Of a DNA stretch of 64,000 nt, positions 10,695 through 22,242 are shown one piece after another. The DNA comes from Pseudeuparius sepicola. Taxonomy: Eukaryota > Arthropoda > Insecta > Coleoptera > Anthribidae. The translations under genes were made by a program, and so were the position numbers. The stretch covers positions 130,519,735-130,583,734 of the forward strand of contig OY987298.1 of the NCBI GenBank assembly GCA_963920635.1. The letters run 5' to 3'. Below the pieces are notes generated by a model that saw nothing but the letters and a program-made list of their open reading frames with translations, did not search any database and had not been told where the DNA came from. Position 1 is the stretch's first letter. Each line of letters begins with the position of its first letter.

Positions 10695-11596
10695 CAACTA
10701 TTTGGTAATATTTTTCTATTTTTCACAAGTGAATTTTAACGAACTTTTGTGATTTTAGGAAATTCCAGTTTTGACGGTTTACGCAATTACTTTATTTTGG
10801 CTTTTAGTGTAATATTTTTACAGCATTGTATTTTACGGTTTCGGTTTACTGTTTACTCAAAAAATTCGGGTGCACCCAAAAATCCTTTTATTTATAATTG
10901 TCTGGTCGTGTTTGTGTTGTGCGGTCCCGTGGCTTGTATATTTTTGACATTTGTGCGTGCTTGTTTTGCCGAAATCAAAACAGACGACTCGACGCATAAT
11001 TCAGATAGGGCACATTACAAAATCGTGATGTGCGCTGAAAATAAGCACGCTATGCAAAATATCCGCCCACGTTCATGCACAGCTAATTTTGTAACGGACA
11101 GAGGAAGCAGTGGCAGCGCGTCGGTGTCGACCATTCGAGGTCAAGGGGACATCGATAATTATTTTGAGGCTTATTGGCCAATATTTAGTCTGTCGGTGAC
11201 TGATGATAATTCAAATACATTTTGTCGATTGACGGGTTGTCTTTGATTTTCCATTAAATAACGGAAAATAACTACTAGATACATACCTATATACCCACCT
11301 ACCCGATACACACAAGAATTAGTTCACGAAGGTCTATTTTCATATTATAAAATCCCCAACTTGGTTACATTAGATCGTTTATGTATAATAAAATCTATTT
11401 TGGATCCGGGGCCAGATGCGTTCCACTTTGATTTAGGTATTAAGGGGAAGATATATACCTACCTTGCATAACTTAAATTATTATACTTTGAAGAAGAAAA
11501 ATACGTAACTAGAATTAGTGCTCTCAAGTCAAAACCTACTTCAAGAGAATTTCATTCACATCTGAAGATATTGTTTGTTGTTAAGTTCCTCTACTA
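10695..11596. other. Unique DNA with an unassigned 165-codon reading frame
   Basis: A plus-strand frame at 10749-11246 could encode 165 residues with hydrophobic stretches in its first 75. It resembles no family I know, lacks conserved motifs and may be a chance frame. The rest of the stretch is A/T-rich and featureless. Confidence 0.2.
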
Positions 11597-11598
11597 TA

Positions 11599-12410
11599 CA
11601 GGATGATTTTTTTATGTCTACCACCGCGACTTTCTCGCTCATTTTGCGGCCTACAAAAAAAAACGTAAGAAAAAAAAATGTGGCAATTTTGGACAACTAA
11701 GTGGCGCTGCAAAAGGAATCGGCATCCATGGCCAACTTGTCGCGCAATATTAAAAAAACCTCAAATTGAGCAAAACTATGAATGACCGTGGAATGTTTAA
11801 GAGACAGAGGAAAACTTTTGTATTGAAAATTGATGGCACTGAGAAGCTTTAACCACCCAGGTGCTCAGATAGTTTCAACAAATTACACAGGGTCTTCGGC
11901 TCTCTTGAGACCATGAAAATTTTTGTCGATTTTAGGTTTTTTTAGTACACCGCGAAAAGTTGGGCATGGAGGATCATTCCTTTTTAATGTCGCCTCGCTG
12001 ACCAAAATTGCCATATCTTGTTTTCTTACATATTTTCTGTGCGGCTTAAAATAAGCGAGAAAATTGCTTAATAAAAAATAAACAAAAAAAATTCATAGCC
12101 TCAAGAGAGCCGAAGACCCTGTGTAATTTTCTGAAACTATCTGAGTACCCAGTCGCATAAAGCTTCTTAGTGCCATCAATTTTCAATATAAAAGTTTTTC
12201 TCTGTCTCTTAAAATAAACATTCCACGGCCATTAATAGTTTTGCTCAATTTGAGGTTTTTTTAAAATTGCGCGACAAGTTGGCCATGCATGCCGATTTCT
12301 TTTGTAGCACCACTTAGCTGTCCAAAATTGCCACATTTGTTTTCTTACGTTTTCTTGTAGGCCGCAAAATGAGCAAGAAAATCGTGGTGGTAGACCTAAA
12401 AAAATCATCC
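11599..12410. mobile_element. Foldback MITE, family A copy 2
   Basis: It has the same internal blocks as 1088-1885: GTCTACCACCGCG, AAATCGGCATCCATGG and the CACAGGGTCTTCGGCTCTC core in both orientations. The left end is CAGGATGATTTTTTTATG after TA; the right end is CTAAAAAAATCATCC with its last bases changed. No coding sequence. Confidence 0.75.
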
Positions 12411-14892
12411 CACTGCAGTTGACTTACGGTTTTTTGACTAAAATTTAACAACAAGCGATTATACATCATGGTGGTGTTTTCAGTTCCTGGCAGAAATATC
12501 TAGATTGGGCATTATAAAGTTTTCCAGTTGCTTACTGCTTTTTGAAGACCAGCTTAGCCACGTCTCGTTCCTGTATAGGCATGGTCTGTTGACGTCGAAA
12601 TAAAAGCTAGAAATAGTCGACTACTGTCTCGGAATAGCCATCTTTGAACGATTTAGCATGGAATCATGCAAACCATTAGATACTGGATATGGGTTCACTG
12701 TCAGATACCGAAAATTGTTTTCTCACATAAGGAACTAGACTGTTTTTGTCACTCCTAAAGTCTTTCGGTTTGTGGCAGTAGGGAGAGTTATGTTTCAAAT
12801 AGCAAAAGTTTCTTAGGATTTCAATCCTATGGAAATTAATCTCAAAACAATTTCGGCGTCTTGGTATCTATCTTGGCATATTAGATGTTATGCCTAGAGT
12901 CCCCGTATATATAGAGGAAAGAGTCAACCTGAGGAAAGTCATTCGGTTTTGAGCGAATAACCTGTCGTTTACTGTACTAACCATTGAAACGCTGCGAAAG
13001 TAGGATTTCTTGATTAGGAATGTATAACCTATTATGCCAGAATTGTTTTTTGGGTAAGAAAGTCGTCTCGAAACAACTACCATCAAATCATTCGATGGGT
13101 GCGTCAGTAAGTGGGGCGACCTTAAACGAATTTATTCAATTCAAACCGGCGAGTCCAGCAGAAGTGTGGAAATCTGAAAGTTTGAGAACAAAGCAAGTAG
13201 TTGTCTTACTAGATAGAACTTTTGTTTAATTATCTAAAACATCTCACAAATTTAGAATACTGAGTATAAGCTGTATTTCTTACGAAGAAATTTTGAGGTA
13301 TAATTTACATTGGCATTAACTAATAAAGCTGACTTGACGTTTTTTAGTAAATGGTGCGTACTCGCTATAAAATATACCGTAGGTACCATAAATATACTTT
13401 AGAAATATTGCCTGGGTGCACTGTGGGATTTTTAAAAGAGTATTTTATGCAGTATTTTATGCAGAAGCCTTATTGGCGTTTTTATAATTACCTCGCATAT
13501 ATTGTAGATTTACTATTAACTTTTCAATTCGTACCAGTTACGTAGATATACCTAAGTAATTCTATACTTTTATATGGTTTTTCACCAGATTTTCCCAACT
13601 CCCTAACTATTTGGCAATATTGTTATCTGCATTTTCGGCTATTCCTCCTAAATATCGTCACATCATCAAGGGTGATTTTTAATTCAAACTATGTTAGATG
13701 ACATTCTGAAGAGTTTCAGGCCGATTCTTTGCAAAACAAGTTAACTGGTCACATCAAATTAGTATTCAATAATGAAATACAGTTCTAAATCGTTCCATAT
13801 TCTAGATGTTTGTGTTACTGTCTACGAATTTCTTTAGAACTTCTTCAATTAATTGGTTGGTTTATTTGGTTCAGCCGCGTATAGACTGATTCAAGAAAAC
13901 CACAGCATTTTCTCGCAAATCGCTGATGTCAAAATCAACTTGCAACTGAAGGCTCCTATTTTTCCTATTCCCATTCGGCATAAAATTAATTACCCAGTAG
14001 TTATTATCTACAGGCATTGTTGCGCTGCCGCGATTTATAGGCAGACCGACCGGCGCGGCCGCGCAATTCCAATCGCCGGGCAATTGTTATGGAAATTTAT
14101 AATGGGAACAAAACGCTTTTGTTCCCGAATCGGAAAAATATGTATATTGCAGGCCCGGACGGGGATTTTTCCCGGCCTTCCCGTCCACTTTAATATATTA
14201 TTATAAATTGCCAACGCCGTAAATTTTCGCTTTGGTTGGATTTCCGTTAATTCCATAGAAATAAAACACAACCCGCTTGCCAGAGTTCGTGTTCTGGTAT
14301 TTCGAATCGCGTTCCATTGGTGGAACGTCGAAGAGGCTTTCCAGAAATTCAAAAAGCATTAACATGTATGAAATAAGCTCATATAATTTTAAATAAATGA
14401 ACATGAACTGGCAGCAGTCAAACAGATAACGACACCGCGTTATTTTTAAACTAATTTTTCCGATGGCACGCACCCCCGAAATATAGTGACCATCAGAATT
14501 TTCCCAATATTCTTTTTCACGTGCAAAGTCACGTCGCCATTCGGGAAGATAAAAATGCAATTCATTTCGCTGTTACAGAGAAAATTGTGTGATTTCTCAT
14601 CTTTAAAAGGTGATCAATCTTCGGGGCAGAGCTCATTTTAAAGGGCGTTAAAAAGCCAATACCAACGTGTTAAGGAACCAAGAGCTACCGCCTGGCCCAG
14701 CTGTATACGGCAGTCGATATGATTTATTCGTTTTGAATATTAGGCGGCGATATTCTTGTCAATATTATTGTCTATTTTCAGATTTTATGAGAATGGAAAA
14801 ATTATAAGTGGGACTGTTTTTCATTATTTATTTTAGAGGGAAATTATATTGACGTTTTCACGGGCATTCTTGAATAAGAAAGTCGGTCTATA
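12411..14892. other. Unique DNA, no gene recognised, with a G+C-richer island
   Basis: No reading frame here resembles a known protein. A G+C-richer block at roughly 14030-14340 contains CGGCGCGGCCGCG, ATTTATAG and TTTATAATGGG. It looks single-copy and could be a regulatory or conserved non-coding element. The overlapping frames on both strands in 13853-14560 are probably a by-product of its base composition. Confidence 0.3.
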
Positions 14893-15611
14893 CAGGGTAG
14901 GCCAAATTGGACACTTTTAAGATTAAACTCCTATTTTTATCGGAGGTACCTAGACGAAAACTGATATCGGTGTTTGAGGCTCATTTTCTATGGTAAACTT
15001 AATGGCGAAAATCGCAAAATGTGCGTTTTTCAAAAGTGGCCGTAACCTTTCTCATGTTGAAAATTTTGTGTTTCTGTAAATAAAAACATTTCTAAAGCAC
15101 CTTTTAACGTAAAATTCAATGTTGCTACTACATTTTTTCTAGTCAATGATTTAAGAGTTACCGATGAAAAAATATTTTTTAAACGGAATACCTTGTATAT
15201 TTTTGCATTTTTTACAGAGCAAAAAATTACCATTCCAAAAATATATAACACTTAATGATGTACTTAAGTAGTTATCAATATATAGTCTACTAATAGCTTT
15301 TATGATTTTTTTTCATCAGTAACTATTGAACCATTGACTTGAAAAAAAAAATGTAGTAGCAGCAATGGATTCTACGTAAAAAAGTGCTTTAGAAAAGTTT
15401 TTACAGAAACAGAAAATTTTCAACCTAAGTTACGGCCACTTTTCGAAAACGCACATTTTTGAAAAACGCCCTGTAACACAAGAATGGTGACAGATATCAA
15501 TTTGCGGTTTTCGCCATTAAGTTTACCATAACAAATGAGCTTCAGGTACCAATATCAGTTTTCGTCTATCTCCGTTAAAAATAGTAGAAGTGTCCAATTT
15601 GGCCCAACCTG
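14893..15611. mobile_element. Foldback MITE (CAGGGTAGGCCAAATTGG ends)
   Basis: The left end CAGGGTAGGCCAAATTGGAC is mirrored at the right by GTCCAATTTGGCCCAACCTG, with TA on each side. Inner blocks such as GTAAACTTAATGGCGAAAA and its complement TTTTCGCCATTAAGTTTAC also pair. The whole is a palindrome of about 720 bp without a gene. Confidence 0.75.
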
Positions 15612-16981
15612 TACCTTCTGGTACAAAGAAAGACAAAGTTTTAAAGACAAGACAAGACAAGATTTGTGTTGGTTGTTTATTATCTTCATTCTCATTTTCC
15701 TTTCGGTTAGAGAAATATATTTGCGGTGAGCTTCCTTATAGTATTTAAAAAAAAAAGAAGTTTGTAAAGGCAGTATTGCTCTGCCGTACACCCAGATAAT
15801 AAAATATCTTACAGTCAGAAAAAATAATTTCCCGAGTAAAGTAGTGGTGTAGTAAAGGGTAGAGGAGTAATACCAAACAAGCGAACCAAAACCAAAGGTT
15901 ACGAATACAGTAGGTATATTGAAACAACACAAAGTTTGAGAAATGGTTTCCTTATAGTACCAATTGATTAACCTGGTGTGTCTGAGCTTCGCCGTCTTTA
16001 AATAAGAAACAAGCATATAACAACTATTTATCAACGGTTCTAGTTGGTTTAGGTATTACTACAATGCAATAAATAATCCGGATGAATTGAAATCATACCG
16101 TCAAGGGGTAAGCAAACAAAAATATTCGGTTCGGATAACAACAAACGATTTATAAAACAGCAAGTAATGAGCAATTACTATTCGGTGCGGTACAGGCCTA
16201 ACTTTGGGAAAACTAACAGTCGCCTAAGACGGAGCTCGAACAAGGCTTACGCACTCCTCTAATGGCCAGAGGAGAGGTAAGGAAGATGGGAACAGTTTAT
16301 GCCAGGAATACTCACCTGGAACCATATCGATTTAAATGGAGAAACAATGGAGAGCACTGTTGCTCCAAACCAATCCCTATATCACGAAAACAAACTCACG
16401 AACAAAACTACACCTACCTAATGAATTGTAAAAAACGAAAAGTAATAATAAATAAATGGGAATTAAAGTACAAAAAGCCAGAGAACCATTGCGACTGACA
16501 CAAACGACAGGAGGAAACTAACGTCTAACGTACTGTCTACTTATAATGTGTTATATCTATAGTTTTGCCTTTTACCCTTAGAATAGGTATATATCCACAG
16601 GAAGGAGTCTGCAACGTAGTTTAGGTAACTGTAGTAAAGTACGCGACGGAAACCGCCATATTGTTCACGCAGATTCCACGTCATTATGACCTCGCTGTAG
16701 GCGATGATGGTTGATAGTTGTCGTTTGTAATTAACGTTTGGTTTTTGATGTTATTTTTGTTGAATTGTGATTTTAAACGTTTGGATCAGTGTTTATGTAT
16801 TTTTATTCATAGTACATAATAATTACTAAAGAACTTATAACTGTATTTATTAGTTTATCGCTTGTGAACACTGTGCGAGGCAAAAAAGACAATATGGTCA
16901 GCTGGGCGGCTTGTGCTGCTGTCAAACGATATTTTGGTATTTATAAGGGGTAAATGTAGAGTTAATATTTTAGCAGTTATA
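15612..16981. other. Unique A/T-rich DNA, no gene recognised
   Basis: It contains a short AGACA-type direct repeat near 15640-15660. Reading frames here (for example minus strand 15555-16034, which runs into the neighbouring MITE) have no recognisable motif. Confidence 0.35.
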
Positions 16982-18137
16982 CAGGGTGAGTCAGAATTTA
17001 TAGTAATTACTTTAAAGGGGTGTTAGGCAGGTGGTTTTAAGGGGGATCTTTCGTATAATTTTTTTCGATTTGGGCTTTCCTTGCCAAGTTATTCGGGTCT
17101 ACAAGGTGACCCAAAAGTATTTTTTTTATTTATATCTCAATAACGGCGCTACTTAAAAATTTGAAATTTGGTATGTATTATCTACTTACTGGAAGACGCC
17201 TTAGGGTAATTTATTCAATTACACAGTGCCCTAAAAAATGTTAAAAAATAACAACCCCTATTAATTTTTTTTGCTTAAACTTTTTTGAGGTTATCTTTTT
17301 AGTCTTGCAGGTCCATAATTTCAGTGTACCATTTCATTTTGCAACAAAAGTGTACTGTTGCTTCATAACGATATAAAATCAACCGTTTGCGTTGACATTG
17401 GCAAAACGTGCCCCAAAACACCTGTTTACTTCAACATTCGAAACATAATTTTTTTACCTACCGCTTTCAAACTTTACATATCGACTGTACCATTTACCAA
17501 TGTACCAACACTTATTAGCTTTCAAAATGGAAAGGATTGAATTTAACAAAATTTGAACACCCTATTTTTCAAGAAAACCAATGCTGCTTTGATCAATGTC
17601 TGATTGGTATTTTTTTCCTTATTTTGAATGTACCGTCGATCTGTAAGGTTTGAAAGCGGTAGGTAAAAATTTTATGTTTCGAATGTTGAAGGTAACTGGT
17701 GTTTTGGGGCACGTTTTGCCAATTTCAACGCAAACAGTTGATTTTATCGTTATGAAACAAGATGACACTTTTGTTGTAAAATGAAAAGATACACTGAAAT
17801 GATGGACCTGCAAGACCAAAAAGATAACCTCAAAAAAGTTTGAGCAAAAAATTTAATAGGGGTTGTTAGTTTTTACCATTTTTTAGGGCACTGTGTAAAT
17901 GAATAAATTACCCTAAGGCGTCTTCCAGTAAGCAGATAACACATACCAAATTTCAAAATTTTTAAGTAGCGCCGTTATTGAGATATAAATAAAAAATTAT
18001 AATTTTGGGTCACCCTGAAGACCCGAATAACTCGGCAAGGAAAGTCCAAATCGAAAAATTTTATATGAAAGTCCCCCCTTAAAACCACCTGCCGAACACT
18101 CCTTTGAAGTATTTACTATACATTCTGACTCAGCCTG
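16982..18137. mobile_element. Foldback MITE sharing a module with 57971-58918
   Basis: The ends CAGGGTGAGTCAGAATTTAT and ACATTCTGACTCAGCCTG are inverted and flanked by TA. The arms run about 550 bp and include paired blocks such as CGTGCCCCAAAACACC and GGTGTTTTGGGGCACG. The core containing these blocks also occurs in the element at 57971-58918, whose outer ends are different. No gene. Confidence 0.75.
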
Positions 18138-18800
18138 TATATGTGTGACAATAAAAATATAATCTCACAATTTTGGCGACATTTAAGTATGATGATTGAC
18201 GAGAATATGAATTTACATACATAGAAATTGCCATAGGAAATTGTTATGTGTAGAATTTATTGAAGATGTTTGGGTTCAAATTGGGAACATAACGTTTTGT
18301 TTGTTGTGTATGTGAATTGGTAAAACTGCTGGAATGTCCGATATGGCTTTTCCGTTACCGTTGTCTCTGCCACCCATTATAATAATAATCCTCCGTCCTG
18401 GCGGCGGCGGCGGCGATAACGCCGCCTCCGGCAATTCGCCGCCAAAAGAGGCGATTGCGTCAGTTGGCCGCAATTGTGTAGCAACGGCAATTTGCCAGGT
18501 TGCGACGGAGGTAATTTCCATACCCCAAAGGAAGACTGATAGAAGGGGGTCTTGTCGCCTTGGGCGTTTATGGATTTCACTGTTTCGTATTATCTATACT
18601 TGTCACGGCATTCTGTTAGATATACTCGTACTTAAAGAGTAAAAACACCACTTTTCCGGATAGTTTCTGACCTCTGGTAGGAAGTGGCTCACTTCCCAAC
18701 CGTTGTCGGCTAGCATTGTTACAGTATGTTTGTGAATAAAAGCTTTCTATATTATGCAAAAATAATACCTACAGTTTGACGTAACATGCCCGCAAAGCTT
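18138..18800. other. Unique DNA with a GGC-rich patch
   Basis: A G+C-rich patch at about 18390-18500 holds a (GGC)n run and CGCCGCCTCCGGCAATTCGC. It looks like single-copy sequence. No reading frame is convincing. Confidence 0.3.
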
Positions 18801-19265
18801 CACTACACTATATTCAAAACTAAATGCAAGTGGCGCGTAAACATTTACACGATGGAAGCACGTGAACAATTCTGAGGGCTAATATGAGGCAGGGCCGCAT
18901 TAAGGACGATCTCTATGAATTTTATAATATAAAATATTAAAATAATATGCCCCAGGATTAAGAACTTTAAAAACAAACTTTTATTGCACACCTAGTCATT
19001 CACTTACCTGCAAATTTCTACTATTAACACAAATCGTAGCTGCAACAATTAATAAACAGCGAAAGAATTCTATCGGAAAAAAATAAAGTTCCACTTGCAA
19101 CTCAATACACCTCTGTAAGAAACACCGACTCGCTGCACTCGCCCGTCGGGTCTGATTTTATTGCCGGCTAGCCAATAGCAAGCCGATCACGTGCGTATCA
19201 CGCTCTAGCCATGCAACAACTTGTGTTTATGTTTCACTTGCGTTTAGTTTGAATAGAGTATAGTG
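18801..19265 (-). mobile_element. TIR element, family F copy 2 (uninterrupted)
   Basis: Its ends are CACTACACTATATTCAAAAC and TAGTTTGAATAGAGTATAGTG (last 20 bases), inverted repeats of about 30 bp. It is the reverse complement of the element at 2468-4072 and keeps both target sites that are filled in that copy (TAGCCAATAGCAAGC and CATGCAACAACTTGTG). This makes it a useful empty-site reference. Target duplication unclear. Confidence 0.7.
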
Positions 19266-20049
19266 AACTTGCAGACTTACAGGCCTCATCTGCAGCTCTT
19301 CATTCAATCATCCCGCTTGTCCAGCCGTGACCTGCTTCGCGGACTATTATAGAGCGTTAGTCCAGGCTGGCATACCAAAAACCATTGCCACGAGTAGGTA
19401 CAATCACAGAATAGCCACAGTAAGGCTCTTCTGTGGTACAATTGATACGACTCCAGTAGCGAGTGGCCAGTCATTCCTTTCTTGCCGATAGTTGTGGCAT
19501 ACACCTCTAATAGTCCGGGAGGCAGCGACACTTTTGATGTAGTTATTCCCACAAAGCTGATTTTTTCTCATTTTGTAGCTTTGACATGGGAAGTAAACGG
19601 AATGGTAGTCTACCGCGCCAATATGGGGGCAAACATTAATAACAATTTTTTAAACCTGTAAATAAATAGGACTTTAATGACTTATTCCTACAAGCATAAA
19701 ACTTTTTTAGACTTATCAGTGATACCTAAAAATGCAATATAATGATAGTCTACCGCGCCTGAGGGGAGGCCATCATAGGTCTACCACCCACGCAAGATGT
19801 TCAGAAAAAATTTTTTTTACTTATTTCTACAAGGCTGAAAATTTTTTCTCAAATACTTCAGTTCATAAGAGAACTAAAAAAATTAGTCTACCGATCATAT
19901 AAGGGGGCAAAGCGTTGATAGACGCAATGGAATTCACGATCTCCCGAGCGCTGCCGCCGCACCGATCTGCTATAATATTGCATACCGGGATTAAATTAAT
20001 ATCTACAAAGCTGCTTTTTTATCTATATCCATTTTACAATTACTGTTGT

Positions 20050-20227
20050 CAGTGGCGTAACCAGAATGTAAGGTTGGGGGGGGGGTAATTATTTAAAAAA
20101 TATATTCGGTAATATTTACGGCAAAAATATTGTTTTAAAATAAATTTTATTTCGAAATAAATACCACGCGGCAAATCTTTGGAGGGGGGCTAAAGCCCCC
20201 AAAGCCCCCCTCCTGGTTACGCCTCTG
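20050..20227. mobile_element. Short hAT MITE in left arm of the palindrome
   Basis: CAGTGGCGTAACCAG and CTGGTTACGCCTCTG form the ends, flanked by the 8-bp duplication ACTGTTGT (20042-20049 and 20228-20235). G and C runs lie inside each end, as in the hAT copies at 5018 and 61434. The mirrored copy is at 21509-21699. Confidence 0.85.
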
Positions 20228-20587
20228 ACTGTTGTCAACTAAACGTGTTCTACCTTCGATATAACGTGGCTAAAGCTTCGGTAGACGTGGGTTGAACTTT
20301 TGCTCGGAAATTTGCAAAAACCGTAACAAGCAATACAATTCCCAATTTAAATGTTAATGATACTTGTTGGAGCTTCTTACACCATTATTAAAAAGTATGA
20401 TATAGTAATAACGAAAGTCGCTAGCGAGCGAGTTTTTACTAGTATAATATTAATATAATGAAAGTTGAAAATATATTCTTTTAAATAACTTAAATTTTGT
20501 TCTCTTTTAACGCTGAATAATTTATTTCAATTGAATATAATTGAGTAAAATGTATAAAAAAATAAATATATTATATGCAATATTTTT

Positions 20588-20809
20588 TTATTGTTCATTA
20601 TCACTGGCATTTAATTCCTTATCGCCTTCCTCATCGTAATCTGCTTCTTCATCATCTGCACATAGCAATAAATCATTAAATATATTATATCTAGCGGGTA
20701 TTTCAAAATTCAGTTCAAAGATTTTAAGGGCGTATTTTTCAGGCAAAAATGGGACTTTTTTTCTTATAAACATGTGTCCTAAAATGCACCCCCTCCGAGC
20801 TACAGCCAT
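20588..20809 (-). pseudogene. Acidic-tailed ORF remnant, left arm
   Basis: The 73-codon frame includes FIRKKVPFLPEKYALKIF and ends in an acidic tail (DDEEADYDEEGDKELNASDN). The mirror-image frame at 20966-21151 encodes the same protein with about ten differences. I recognise no family. It may be the C-terminal exon of the transposon protein that once served this element. Both copies keep the frame to the same stop. Confidence 0.35.
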
Positions 20810-20965
20810 CGTAAGTTGCGCGAAAAAATCGAATATTTTGAACTGTGCCTATATATTTTTATTCATCAAATCTCCTGAAAATTTTCAAATCCCTGTTTCT
20901 TCAGGCGCTCTATTCATTTTTTGCCTCAAAAATGACGTAAACCTAATTTTAGGAGGGGATTTAGG

Positions 20966-21151
20966 ATGTTTATCCGGAAAAAGGTCTTAATTTTGCCTCA
21001 AAAATACGCTCTTAAAATCTTTGCACTGAATTTTGAAATACCCTCTAGATATAATATATTTAATGATATATTGCTATTTGCAGATGATGAAGATGCAGAT
21101 TACGATGAGGAAGGCGATGAGGAATTAAATGCCAGTGATAATGAACAATAA
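20966..21151 (+). pseudogene. Acidic-tailed ORF remnant, right arm
   Basis: The 61-codon frame begins FIRKKVLILPQKYALKIF after Met and ends in DDEDADYDEEGDEELNASDN. It is homologous to the left-arm frame at 20588-20809 and lies at the mirrored position of the palindrome. No domain was recognised. The acidic tail is of the kind seen at the C termini of some transposon proteins, but that assignment is inference. Confidence 0.35.
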
Positions 21152-21508
21152 AAAATATTGCATATAATATATTTATTTTTTATACATTATACTCAATTAT
21201 ATTCAATACAAACAAATTACTCCGCGTTAAAAAAGAACAAAATTTAAGTTATTTGAAAAAATATATTTTCAACTTTCATATATATTAATATTATACTAGT
21301 AAAAAACTTGCTCGCTAGCGACTTTCGTTATTACTATATCATACTTTTTAATAATGGTGTACGGTCCAAAATGTATCATTAACATTTAAATTAGGAATTG
21401 TATTGCTTGTTACGGTTTTTGCAAATTTCCGCGCAAAAGTTTAACCCACGTCTACCGAAGCTTTAGCCACGTTATATCGAAGGTAGAACACGTTTATTTG
21501 ACAACAGT

Positions 21509-21699
21509 CAGAGGCGTAACCAGGGGGGGGCTTTGGGGGCTTTGGGGGCTTTAGCCCCCCCCCCCCCCAAAGATCTGCCGCGTGGTATTCATTTCTAAAT
21601 AAAATTTATTTTGAAACAATATTTTTGCCGTAAATATTACCGAATATATTTTTTAAATAATTAGCTCCCCCCCAACCTTACATTCTGGTTACGCCACTG
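21509..21699. mobile_element. Short hAT MITE in right arm of the palindrome
   Basis: It is the reverse complement of 20050-20227, with ends CAGAGGCGTAACCAG and CTGGTTACGCCACTG. The flanking 8-bp duplication ACAACAGT is at 21501-21508 and 21700-21707. It is slightly longer because of G/C-run and GGGCTTT differences. Confidence 0.85.
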
Positions 21700-22242
21700 A
21701 CAACAGTTATTGTAAAATGGATATAGATAAAAAAGCAGCTTTGTAGATATTAATTTAATCCCGGTATGCAATATTATAGAAGATCGGTGCGGCGGCAGCG
21801 CTCGGGAGATCGTGAATTCCATTGCGTCTATCAAGGCTTTGCCCCCTTATATGATCGGTAGACTTATTTTTTTAGTTCTCTTATGAACTGAAGTATTTGC
21901 GAAAAAATTTTCAGCCTTGTAGAAATAAGTAAAAAAATTTTTTCTGAACATCTTGCGTGGGTGGTAGACCTATGATGGCCTCCCTCAGGCGCGGTAGACT
22001 ATCATTATATTGCATTTTTAGGTTTCACTGACAAGTCTAAAAAAGTTTTATGCTTATAGGAATAAGTCATTAACGCCCTATTTATTTACAGGTTTAAAAA
22101 ATTGTTATTAATGTTTGCCCCCATATTGGCGTGGTAGACTGCCGTTCCGTTTACTTCCCATGTCAAAGCTACAAAATGAGAAAAAATCAGCTTTGTAGGA
22201 ATAACTACATCAAAAGTGTCGCTGCCTCCCGGACTATAATAT

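Larger units (their letters stand above)
19509..22242. mobile_element. 2.7-kb palindromic (foldback) element
   Basis: From TAGTCCGGGAGGCAGCGAC on the left to GTCGCTGCCTCCCGGACTA on the right the two halves are reverse complements over about 1.3 kb each. Differences are scattered, and an unpaired centre lies near 20815-20950. The arms repeat GTCTACC motifs and each carries the same short hAT MITE (20050-20227 and 21509-21699). Each arm also ends near the centre in a related acidic reading frame. The mismatches argue against a simple assembly mirror. Confidence 0.75.

Noticed and set aside
10749..11246. 165-codon plus-strand reading frame as a host gene
   Set aside because: No recognised motif, no splice or promoter evidence and no homology that I can name; kept only as a note in the gap entry.
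13853..14560. Overlapping frames of 70-119 codons on both strands
   Set aside because: They coincide with a G+C-richer island that is poor in stop codons on both strands; none has a known domain.
15555..16034. 159-codon minus-strand frame
   Set aside because: It starts in unique A/T-rich DNA and runs into the end of a foldback MITE; hydrophobic, low-complexity translation without motifs.
18801..19265. CACTA-superfamily assignment from the CACTA-like first bases
   Set aside because: No 3-bp target duplication was found and the ends are not subterminally repeated; left as an unassigned TIR element.
19509..22242. Long palindromes as mirror artefacts of assembly or sequencing
   Set aside because: The arms differ by scattered substitutions and small indels, many elements end in inverted termini with TA or 8-bp flanks, and insertions sit in single arms of some of them.
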